NCBI RefSeq assembly: GCF_000758585.1
Contig: NZ_CP009281.1
Coordinates: forward strand, 3,534,001 to 3,598,000
DNA length: 64,000 nt
Direction of reading: 5' to 3'
DNA from: Paenibacillus sp. FSL R5-0345
Lineage (GTDB): Bacteria; Bacillota; Bacilli; Paenibacillales; Paenibacillaceae
The translations under genes were made by a program, and so were the position numbers. Positions within the stretch are counted from its first letter, which is position 1, and each line of letters opens with the position of its first letter. Shown in pieces: positions 25,462 to 32,358 of this stretch. The notes beneath the pieces are model-generated. The model was not told the origin of the DNA and ran no database searches. It saw only the letters and a list, made by a program, of their open reading frames with translations.

Positions 25462-26268
25462 ATGAAAAGAAAAGGAATACATCAACCAACCATTGAGGAT
25501 GCCATTGAAATTAGTGGAATTGAAACACTGCATCCTGGAGGCTTTGCTTTAACTAAACGCACTGCAGAGATTGCAGAGCTTAAACAGGGCATGCGGGTTT
25601 TGGATGTATCCAGTGGAAGAGGAACTCAAGCAATATTTTATGCAGAGAACTATGGGGTTCAGGTGACTGGAGTAGACATCTCCCTAAAAATGATCGAGTC
25701 CGCGTCGAACTCTGCTAGATTGGCCGGTATGACGGGCCGTGTCTCCTTCCGTCAAGGAGATTCCCAGGCGTTACCCTTTGGTGATGATACCTTTGATGCA
25801 GTGATTAACGAATGTGCGGTTGGAATCCCGGATGATTCAGAACAGGTTCTGAATGAAATGGTGCGTGTTGTGAAACCTGGTGGTACCGTAGTGATCCATG
25901 AATCCATCTGGAAAAAGAAAATGACGGAAAATGAGAAGGAAGACCTGGCTGAAAGGTACGGAACGACTCCTTTGGAATTTGAGCAATGGAATGAAATGCT
26001 GAGAAAATCGGGTGTCGTTAACATTATTGCGGAGTATGAAGAATGGTCACAACCGGAAAAATTCTGGAAGGTTCGAAAAGATCGAGATGTTAAGCATCAT
26101 TCGAAGCTGCTTACTTTACCCGAAAGACTGATAACCTTAAAACGGATTGTGCAGAAGCATGGAATTAAAGGTGTATTTAAGGTCATGGAGAACGAGAAGA
26201 TTTTTTTCAAAGCTGTGCTTGATGGCAAGATAGGATATAGCCTGTATAAAGGGGTAAAAGGTTCGTAA
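25462..26268 (+). CDS. Class I SAM-dependent methyltransferase, not canonical ArsM
   Basis: The 268-residue Rossmann methyltransferase has motif I VLDVSSGRGTQAIFYA, the acidic VTGVDIS strand and GDSQALPFGDDTFDAV. The C-terminal third (about 180-268) is unassigned. It contains only one cysteine, so it lacks the conserved As(III)-binding cysteines of ArsM. It starts an operon with a MarR regulator and an ArsO-like flavoprotein inside an arsenic block, so an arsenical or related small-molecule substrate is inferred. The ATG at 25462 has gggaggg 6 bases upstream; longer readings lack a site. Confidence 0.8.
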   Translation: MKRKGIHQPTIEDAIEISGIETLHPGGFALTKRTAEIAELKQGMRVLDVSSGRGTQAIFYAENYGVQVTGVDISLKMIESASNSARLAGMTGRVSFRQGDSQALPFGDDTFDAVINECAVGIPDDSEQVLNEMVRVVKPGGTVVIHESIWKKKMTENEKEDLAERYGTTPLEFEQWNEMLRKSGVVNIIAEYEEWSQPEKFWKVRKDRDVKHHSKLLTLPERLITLKRIVQKHGIKGVFKVMENEKIFFKAVLDGKIGYSLYKGVKGS

Positions 26269-26298
26269 TATTTCTCTATTCATTATTGAGGTGAAACC

Positions 26299-26733
26299 AT
26301 GAAAAATGTAGATTTACTGAGGAATTTAATGAGAGCTTTCGATAAAAACATTGGTGCTCTAGAAAAAACACAACTCATGTGTTGCGGGGCAACGATCGGA
26401 CAGTGCCACGCTGTTATGGAAATTGGGCTTGCAGGTGAAATCTCACTCATAGATCTGGCTAATGTACTTAATCTGGATAAAAGCACCATGAGCAGAACGG
26501 TAAATAACTTAGTAGCAGATCATTGGGTTGAAAGAATCATTGATCCAAACAATAGGCGTTATGTGAAGCTGATGCTTTCAAACAAGGGACAGGTATTGAA
26601 TGAGCAAATTAGTGCTGTTCTTAATGCATACTTTGGAAAGATTATGAATGATATACCGGAGAACAAACGGGAGCAGGTTACAGAGAGCCTAGAACTGTTG
26701 ATCTATGCGTTAAATAAGAATAACTGCTGTTAA
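26299..26733 (+). CDS. MarR-family regulator with cysteine pairs
   Basis: The 144-residue winged-helix protein has the MarR core LANVLNLDKSTMSRTVNNLV and the wing DPNNRRYVKLML. Unusually it has C28-C29 (LMCCGATIGQC, with C36) near the first helix and ends in C143-C144. The second MarR in this block (30787) shares both features. Vicinal cysteines suit As(III) or reactive thiol sensing, which is inference. It lies between the methyltransferase and ArsO-like genes, with gaggtg upstream, and probably controls that operon. Confidence 0.85.
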   Translation: MKNVDLLRNLMRAFDKNIGALEKTQLMCCGATIGQCHAVMEIGLAGEISLIDLANVLNLDKSTMSRTVNNLVADHWVERIIDPNNRRYVKLMLSNKGQVLNEQISAVLNAYFGKIMNDIPENKREQVTESLELLIYALNKNNCC

Positions 26734-26768
26734 CTACATTCTCGGTTAAAAAGAAAGGATGAACAACA

Positions 26769-27830
26769 ATGTCCAAAGTTGTAGATACCATTGTCATTGG
26801 TGGTGGGCAGGCGGGTCTCGCATCCGGTTATCATTTGCAAAAGGCTGGACTGGATTTCATGATCTTGGAAGCCGGTGATCAGCCGGCGGGGGCTTGGCCA
26901 CAATATTATGATAGCCTTAAGTTGTTTTCTCCTGCCCGATATTCGTCATTACCAGGTTTTGCATTCCCCAAAGAATCAAACGAGTACCCGTTACGTGATG
27001 AGGTCATCTCCTATCTACGTGCATACGCTGAGAAGTTCAAACTCCCATTAATGTTAAATAGCAAAGTGGAACGAGTCGAAGCTGTCAATGGCGGCTTTGA
27101 TATCATAACTTTTAATGGCAAGAGATATCGAAGCAAATCGATTATTAGCGCATCGGGTTCTTTTCATCGTCCATATATTCCTAATCTTCCTGGAACTGAA
27201 TCTTTTCAAGGAAACCTTCTTCATTCTTCCGAATATAAACGACCTGAACCGTTTCGTGAGCAGCGTGTTATCGTTGTGGGACGGGGAAACTCGGGCGTTC
27301 AAATCGCAGTAGAACTGGCCGATTATGCCACCGTATCTTTAGCTGTTCAACATCCAGTCAAATTTACTCGTCAACGATTTCTAGGACTTGATCTTCATTT
27401 CTGGTTGAAGATGACTGGAGTTGACACATTTCCTTTCTATCGAATCGGTAAGGAACCTCCAAGTCCCATTTCAGTATTCGACCTTGGTGGATACCGTAAG
27501 AAAATACACAATGGCAATCCGAATCAAAAACAAATGTTCTCTGGTTTTTATCCTGAAGGTGTCATCTGGGCGAATGGAGATAGGGAACCCGCAGACAGTG
27601 TGATATTTGCCACGGGCTATCGCCCTAATATTCCTTTTCTTCATCAGACTGGTGCGCTTGCTATGGATGGCAGACCACAGCATGTTGCCGGTGTGAGCAC
27701 AGAAGTTCCGGGGTTGTATTATGTAGGGTTAGCGAATCAGCGGTCATTTGCGTCAGCTACGATACGAGGTGTAGGAGCAGATGCTAAATATGTTGTACAA
27801 CATATTACACGGTTCCTTCGAAAACGATAA
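26769..27830 (+). CDS. arsO: ArsO-like flavin-dependent monooxygenase
   Basis: The 353-residue product has an N-terminal FAD Rossmann site (VIGGGQAGLASG, about 8-19) and a second NADPH Rossmann site (VVGRGNSGVQIA, near 170). It also has the FATGYRPN motif near 280. The opening GGGQAGLASGYHLQKAG with LFSPARYSSLPG matches the YhdX/CzcO-ArsO group. ArsO genes are common in ars operons, and their exact substrate is debated (organoarsenical or antimonite oxidation). It ends the methyltransferase-MarR-ArsO operon. gaaaggatgaac precedes the ATG. Confidence 0.85.
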   Translation: MSKVVDTIVIGGGQAGLASGYHLQKAGLDFMILEAGDQPAGAWPQYYDSLKLFSPARYSSLPGFAFPKESNEYPLRDEVISYLRAYAEKFKLPLMLNSKVERVEAVNGGFDIITFNGKRYRSKSIISASGSFHRPYIPNLPGTESFQGNLLHSSEYKRPEPFREQRVIVVGRGNSGVQIAVELADYATVSLAVQHPVKFTRQRFLGLDLHFWLKMTGVDTFPFYRIGKEPPSPISVFDLGGYRKKIHNGNPNQKQMFSGFYPEGVIWANGDREPADSVIFATGYRPNIPFLHQTGALAMDGRPQHVAGVSTEVPGLYYVGLANQRSFASATIRGVGADAKYVVQHITRFLRKR

Positions 27831-27905
27831 CTCCTGACTAATCAAATACAGTAAGTTTTGAATAATATATGAGTGTATTGGGATGAATGGAGTTGATTAA
27901 GTTTT

Positions 27906-27922
27906 ATTTGCATTTTGCAAAT
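27906..27922. promoter_or_regulatory. TTGCA palindrome, MarR-type operator 1
   Basis: ATTTGCATTTTGCAAAT has 7-bp perfect arms around TTT. It lies in the 240-base gap between the ArsO-like gene and the second ars operon and shares TTTGCA..TGCAAA with the sites at 28023 and 30731. Confidence 0.7.
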
Positions 27923-28022
27923 GAAAATAATATAATGAAAACAAGAGTTGGTAATCAAACGCCTGATTATATGTTATATCAGTGAATGGGTAGGATGGTT
28001 ATATATATTTTTCATTTTATAT

Positions 28023-28039
28023 ATTTGCATAATGCAAAT
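28023..28039. promoter_or_regulatory. TTGCA palindrome, MarR-type operator 2
   Basis: ATTTGCATAATGCAAAT has 8-bp perfect arms around one base, 34 bases before the Cys-pair microprotein. It probably overlaps the promoter of the second ars operon. Confidence 0.75.
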
Positions 28040-28073
28040 AATATTCTGTGCCAAAGTGAGGAGGTGAGAGGTA

Positions 28074-28214
28074 ATGAATAATGATTCTGTGAAGTTTACA
28101 GATGAAATTTGTTGTCAAAATGATAAGACTCAATATGATATAAATATCAAAAATGACCAAACATGTTGTAATGAACCTGAAGATAAGGGTTGTTGTCCTG
28201 CAGATGAGAATTAG
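28074..28214 (+). CDS. 46-residue acidic protein with three Cys-Cys pairs
   Basis: This short gene has a strong gaggaggtgag site 5-8 bases before the ATG and ends in TAG at 28212-28214. The product has C13-C14, C31-C32 and C40-C41 in a hydrophilic chain with 11 acidic and 4 lysine residues and no predicted globular core. I know no family for it. It is the first gene of the operon that continues with arsD, arsA and a HesB-like gene, under TTGCA palindromes. Evenly placed vicinal cysteines suggest an As(III)/Sb(III)-binding peptide or a feeder for ArsD. This is inference. Confidence 0.72.
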   Translation: MNNDSVKFTDEICCQNDKTQYDINIKNDQTCCNEPEDKGCCPADEN

Positions 28215-28272
28215 TTATTTTGGATTTAACGTTAAAATCATTTGATTTGAATCGAAAAAGGAGACTACTACC

Positions 28273-28626
28273 ATGAAAAAAATTGATGTGTTTGATTCAG
28301 GGGGATGTTGTTCAACCAACGTTACAGATCCTAAAGCTAAAATGAATTCCATTCGTTTCTCAGCAGCTGCTAATAATTTATTTGTAAAAGGATATGACAT
28401 TAACAGATATAGTTTATTAAGCCATACCGAAGTATTTAATTCTAATGAACAAGTAAAGACGCTAATGGATGCTGATATGAACAATTTACCTATCACAATA
28501 GTTAATGGGGAAGTCGTAAAAACTAAAGATTTTCCATCTAATGAAGAGCTTGCAGAATGGCTCAATATTTCCGTCGAAGAGATATTAAAAAAACAAACGG
28601 TCAATATTCAAATCAAAGGAAAATAA
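28273..28626 (+). CDS. arsD: ArsD metallochaperone, second copy, lacking Cys18
   Basis: The 117-residue ArsD homologue has C12-C13 (GGCCSTNVTDP), but the third As-binding cysteine (Cys18 in classical ArsD) is Thr18. In the plasmid R773 ArsD all of C12, C13 and C18 are needed for chaperone activity. This copy may therefore bind more weakly, use a cysteine from a partner such as the 46-residue protein upstream, or act differently. gaaaaaggag precedes the ATG. arsA follows after 26 bases. Confidence 0.9.
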   Translation: MKKIDVFDSGGCCSTNVTDPKAKMNSIRFSAAANNLFVKGYDINRYSLLSHTEVFNSNEQVKTLMDADMNNLPITIVNGEVVKTKDFPSNEELAEWLNISVEEILKKQTVNIQIKGK

Positions 28627-28652
28627 TTAAAATAACTTAGGAGGTACTACAG

Positions 28653-30419
28653 ATGATTCCATTATTTGATGTTAATAAAATTGATATTACACCTTATTTA
28701 TTTTTCACTGGTAAAGGTGGAGTTGGTAAAACTTCAACAGCATGTGCAACTGCTATATCTTTAGCAGATCAAGGTAAGAAAGTTCTATTGGTAAGCACAG
28801 ATCCCGCGTCCAATTTACAAGATGTATTTAATACGAAATTAGATATGCATTACAAGGAAATACCGGAGGTACAGAATCTTTATGTTGCAAATTTGGATCC
28901 TGATCAAGCGGCTCAAGAATATAGAGAAAGCGTAGTTGGTCCCTATCGTGGGAAGCTCCCTGATGTGGCCATTCAACAAATGGAGGAACAACTTTCTGGA
29001 TCATGTACAGTAGAAATCGCATCGTTTAATGAGTTTTCTACACTGTTAACGGATAAGAAAATCCAGGCTGAATTCGATCATATCGTATTTGATACAGCAC
29101 CAACTGGACATACTTTAAGATTGCTTCAACTACCCAATGCATGGAATGAGTTCTTAGAGGATAGTACAGAAGGAACCACAAGTATGGGATTACTTGCTGG
29201 GTTAAACGAACGGAAAGACGTATACGAACAAACGGTGAAGGTATTATCTGATCCTATGCAAACGTCGTTAGTGCTCGTCACTAGAGCAGATACTGCGCCA
29301 CTACAAGAAGCAGCACGTGCTTCAAAAGAGTTAGCTGACACGGGGATTCGTAACCAAATGCTTATCATTAACGGGTTATTGAATCATCCTATGTTATCCG
29401 ATGCTACGGCAGCCGCTTTCGCTTCACGTCAAGAAGAAGCTCTAAATCGCATTCCTGAAGTATTAAAGAAACTTGCTACATGGGCTGTCCCATTGGTGCC
29501 ATTTAATATTACAGGTGTAGAAAATGTGCGCAAACTTTTCGACGAAATGCAAGTCATCCCAGATCAAATCTCAGAACTAACGGATGTGAATTATCCTCAT
29601 CTGACTACAATTCTTGATGATATTATTGAGCGTAATCAAAGAGTAGTTTTCACGATGGGTAAAGGGGGCGTTGGCAAGACAACTGTGGCGAGTGCAATAG
29701 CTGTTGGATTAGCAGAACGCGGCAAAAAAGTTCATCTAACAACAACGGATCCAGCTGCTCATCTTGATTACGTCATGCATGAAGATATTAAGACACTCAT
29801 TTCGATGAGTAAAATTGATCAAAAAGAAGAAGTTGAAAAATATAGGGAGGAAGTCTTAAATAGGGCACGTGAAACTATGGATGAACAAGGTGTTGCTTAC
29901 GCAGAAGAAGAGCTAAATTCTCCGTGTACCGAAGAAATTGCTATATTTCGTGCTTTTGCTAATATTGTTGAGCGTGCGGACAATGAAATTGTCGTGATAG
30001 ACACAGCTCCTTCAGGACATACACTACTGTTACTCGATGCTACGGAATCTTATCACAAAGAAATTGCAAATTCTTCAGGTGAAGTCCCTGTATCTGTTCA
30101 AAACTTATTACCTCGATTACGGAATGACCAAGAAACAAGTATTGTTATTGTAACTCTTGCAGAGACAACACCGGTCTATGAGGCAGAACGACTGTCTGTG
30201 GATCTACAGCGTGCTGGAATTACACCAAAGTGGTGGGTTGTGAACCAGAGTATGATCATGACTCATACCCAAGATCCAATTCTTCACACAAGAGCATTGG
30301 GAGAACAACCATGGATTCAGCGCGTAAAAGTCACATCCAATGGAAATTTCGTTGTTATTCCATTGCATAATCAAGAGATTATTGGTTATAAAGCGCTCAA
30401 ACAACTAACAACAAACTAA
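28653..30419 (+). CDS. arsA: ArsA arsenite-stimulated ATPase, second copy
   Basis: The 588-residue product has two halves, with GKGGVGKT near 20 and again near 337. It also has FDTAPTGHTLRLL and IDTAPSGHTLLLL switch regions and cysteine sites SGSCTVEIASF and SPCTEEIAIF. It is diverged from the copy at 19462 and encoded with more AT-rich codons, as expected for an independently acquired cluster. No efflux permease gene accompanies this copy, so it would have to work with the ACR3 at 17490. aggaggtac lies upstream. Confidence 0.94.
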   Translation: MIPLFDVNKIDITPYLFFTGKGGVGKTSTACATAISLADQGKKVLLVSTDPASNLQDVFNTKLDMHYKEIPEVQNLYVANLDPDQAAQEYRESVVGPYRGKLPDVAIQQMEEQLSGSCTVEIASFNEFSTLLTDKKIQAEFDHIVFDTAPTGHTLRLLQLPNAWNEFLEDSTEGTTSMGLLAGLNERKDVYEQTVKVLSDPMQTSLVLVTRADTAPLQEAARASKELADTGIRNQMLIINGLLNHPMLSDATAAAFASRQEEALNRIPEVLKKLATWAVPLVPFNITGVENVRKLFDEMQVIPDQISELTDVNYPHLTTILDDIIERNQRVVFTMGKGGVGKTTVASAIAVGLAERGKKVHLTTTDPAAHLDYVMHEDIKTLISMSKIDQKEEVEKYREEVLNRARETMDEQGVAYAEEELNSPCTEEIAIFRAFANIVERADNEIVVIDTAPSGHTLLLLDATESYHKEIANSSGEVPVSVQNLLPRLRNDQETSIVIVTLAETTPVYEAERLSVDLQRAGITPKWWVVNQSMIMTHTQDPILHTRALGEQPWIQRVKVTSNGNFVVIPLHNQEIIGYKALKQLTTN

Positions 30420-30440
30420 AATGACATGGAGGAAGATGCT

Positions 30441-30713
30441 ATGAAGATTACGGATAGTGCTAAGGTGTTCATTGAGAACATCATGAAAGATAATGAAGGG
30501 AAAATCCTTCGTATATCCCAAACAAGTTCAGGATGTTGTGGCCCAAATATAAACCTTGCATTGGATGATATGAAAATAGAAGATCATATTCAAACCATTA
30601 ATGATATTCAAGTTGTGATAGAGCCAGAGGCAGATCCAGTATTAAACAACATTATTTTAGATTTAGATGAAGAAAATTTAGTGATCGTTAATGAAGGATC
30701 TAGATGCTGTTAA
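30441..30713 (+). CDS. HesB/IscA-like small protein, second copy
   Basis: The 90-residue product is homologous to the protein at 21253. It starts MKITDSAKVFIENIMK, keeps the GCCGP pair near residue 32 and ends in RCC. I chose the ATG at 30441, 7 bases from ggagga; the in-frame ATG at 30426 overlaps that site. It is the third gene after arsD-arsA in both ars clusters, so the arsD-arsA-hesB order is a conserved module. Confidence 0.75.
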   Translation: MKITDSAKVFIENIMKDNEGKILRISQTSSGCCGPNINLALDDMKIEDHIQTINDIQVVIEPEADPVLNNIILDLDEENLVIVNEGSRCC

Positions 30714-30730
30714 ATTCCATTATGCGATAC

Positions 30731-30745
30731 TTGCAAATTGCAAAT
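30731..30745. promoter_or_regulatory. TTGCAA repeat before the second cysteine-pair MarR
   Basis: TTGCAAATTGCAAAT resembles the palindromes at 27906 and 28023 and lies about 40 bases before the marR start. It suggests autoregulation and one shared regulator for the second ars operon. Confidence 0.55.
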
Positions 30746-30786
30746 AAATAAAGTATAACTAAGGGAAAGGACAGGAGGGAAGTCAC

Positions 30787-31227
30787 TTGGAAAATTTGCG
30801 GGATATGTTTCAGATTATGACTCGGCGATTTGGAGTACTGAATAAAGTATGCTGTACGGCTGGTGGAATTGATATCTCTCCCATACAGAGCCACATCCTA
30901 TATGAAATAGATAAACAGCATAATCCTAACATCCAACAAGTAGCCGATACACTTGGAACAGATATTACAACATTTAGCCGTCAGATCCAAAGTTTAGTTA
31001 AAATGAAACTTGTACAAAAGACACCAGATCCTAGTGATCGTCGTATCTATGTCCTTTCCCTAACCGTTGAAGGAAAGTTTATTGCTGAAACGATTGATCA
31101 ACAAATGAATTCATATTTAACGGAAGTATTTTCGCATATGAATGAGTTTGAGCGCCAAACTGTGATTCGGTCTATTCAGTTACTTAATGAATCTATGGCC
31201 AAGTCAAAAGTGTGTTGTTCACCATAA
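30787..31227 (+). CDS. MarR-family regulator with cysteine pairs, second
   Basis: The 146-residue product has the MarR core VADTLGTDITTFSRQIQSLV and the wing DPSDRRIYVLSLT. It carries C22-C23 (KVCCTAGGIDISPIQ) in the first helix region and ends in C143-C144-SP. The start is TTG at 30787 with ggaggga 7 bases upstream; an ATG at 30805 would remove part of helix 1. Its nearest operator-like sequence shares TTGCAA with two palindromes before the second ars operon, so it probably represses that operon and itself. Thiol-based As(III) sensing is inferred from the cysteines. Confidence 0.85.
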   Translation: MENLRDMFQIMTRRFGVLNKVCCTAGGIDISPIQSHILYEIDKQHNPNIQQVADTLGTDITTFSRQIQSLVKMKLVQKTPDPSDRRIYVLSLTVEGKFIAETIDQQMNSYLTEVFSHMNEFERQTVIRSIQLLNESMAKSKVCCSP

Positions 31228-31337
31228 GGAACGACTTAAAGCATCTTACGACGGATGATCCTGCAATTGAGATCGATCACATAGCAGCTGAAGATATCGA
31301 AGATATGATAACCTTTTGACAATTGTAATGTCAAAAA

Positions 31338-31385
31338 AACAAGTACTTCTAATTAGTGAGTAAACACTAATTAGAAGTACTTGTT
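31338..31385. terminator. Perfect 21-bp-arm hairpin after the second MarR
   Basis: Positions 31338-31358 and 31365-31385 are exact inverse copies around AGTAAA. An A-run lies on the left and TTGTTC on the right. It probably ends transcription of the ars block, although such perfect arms also suit a mobile-element boundary. Confidence 0.6.
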
Positions 31386-31453
31386 CAAATACCATAGATC
31401 GTTACCATAGATCGTTAATGAGAAAAGGGGAGCATCCACAAATCGGACGGTAC

Positions 31454-31499
31454 ATTTATGTAGGTAACTTTGTGTCATTTATGTAGGCAAGTTTGTGTC
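31454..31499 (+). repeat. Two tandem 23-bp repeats with a downstream inverted copy
   Basis: Units 31454-31476 and 31477-31499 differ at only two positions (core ATTTATGTAGG, then TTTGTGTC). The inverse TGACACAAACTT appears at 31614-31625. Tandem sites of about 22 bp in direct order are how TnsB-binding sites are arranged at Tn7-type ends, but IS21-type ends also carry such repeats. No matching copy was found near tnsA. Confidence 0.6.
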
Positions 31500-31783
31500 A
31501 TTGTACAAGCATTAAGTCATAACTAAACAGGGGCATTTTCTAACTCATAGACATATGTACAAAATACGGGTTTTGTGAGTAAGTAGTAGATAAAATAATT
31601 AATCGGTGTAAATTGACACAAACTTCTGTCCAATAACAATTTATTACTCGTATAACATTGTCCTTCAAACTATACAAATTAGTTCGTATTTATTTATATG
31701 ATATAGATTTTTACCGAACATACAACGAACCGCCTTAATCCAGGATTGGATCTGCGGTTCAAATAATTACTAATGCTTTGTTG

Positions 31784-32335
31784 TTACGATCTATATTTCA
31801 CGAAATAATCATCATAAACCATAAGTTTCTTATTTAGTGGTTGGTACCCTTTTTGTAGCAACGATCCAATTCTTTCTGATGCAATCGGTATCGCTTTTGT
31901 AAGAATGGCATTAACATCAAATAAATCGTAAAAATGCTCATTAGTGATATCCAATACCTCATTAATTATTGATTGAACTTCGTGCTTACTCTTTAGATCT
32001 ATTCTCAAAACGCCGTAATGGTTAAATTCATCTTCAGTGTTTCTATGAAACATTTCGATAGTTCCTATCTTTTCATGAGTATCATTTAAAATAATGGTCC
32101 ATCTAACAAAATACTTGTGTCTATAGGAGAAATCCCAAAAATCTATAGTCTGTTTCATCCTTTCGATCGTTTTGTAGTGAAAATTATCCCCTTTGCAATT
32201 ATCAGAATTAAACAATGGAACTGCTTTTTCGTCAGAGTAGCACTCAAGTAATTCTTCTACATCTCCTGCATTTGTTTGCCTTATTGTAATCTGCATTTTA
32301 TTAAAAGTCGGACATTCATCAAAGACATTGATCAT
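31784..32335 (-). CDS. GNAT-family acetyltransferase
   Basis: The 183-residue product is of the GNAT type related to RimJ/RimL. ITIRQTNAGDVEELLECYSD begins the fold. IGTIEMFHRN and YGVLRIDL correspond to the central strands, and ASERIGSLLQKGYQPLN to the C-terminal helix and strand. The classical RxxGxG/A loop is poorly conserved. The substrate is unknown. A gggaggt sequence lies 9 bases before the ATG. The neighbouring genes on the same strand are an AlkZ-like glycosylase and DUF3795, which may form one operon. Confidence 0.7.
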   Translation of the reverse strand: MINVFDECPTFNKMQITIRQTNAGDVEELLECYSDEKAVPLFNSDNCKGDNFHYKTIERMKQTIDFWDFSYRHKYFVRWTIILNDTHEKIGTIEMFHRNTEDEFNHYGVLRIDLKSKHEVQSIINEVLDITNEHFYDLFDVNAILTKAIPIASERIGSLLQKGYQPLNKKLMVYDDYFVKYRS

Positions 32336-32358
32336 AAATGAAAATACCTCCCAAATCT

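Larger units (their letters stand above)
31228..31783. other. Repeat-rich non-coding boundary region
   Basis: No intact gene is present. Just after the MarR gene an open tail (DDPAIEIDHIAAEDIEDMITF, split here only as a description) ends in TGA near 31319 and may be a gene remnant. Then come the perfect hairpin, a 13-bp tandem repeat (accatagatcgtt, 31391-31416), the 23-bp tandem repeats at 31454-31499 and an inverted copy near 31605-31632. It marks the change from metal-resistance genes to other genes. Confidence 0.5.

Noticed and set aside
25462..26268. Calling the methyltransferase ArsM
   Set aside because: ArsM needs several conserved cysteines; this protein has only one, so the name would be misleading.
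31466..31625. A 150-bp element bounded by TGTGTCA and TGACACA with AACTT on both sides, suggesting a 5-bp target duplication
   Set aside because: The AACTT/AAGTT bases are part of the 23-bp repeat and its inverted copy, so the apparent duplication is explained by the repeat structure itself.
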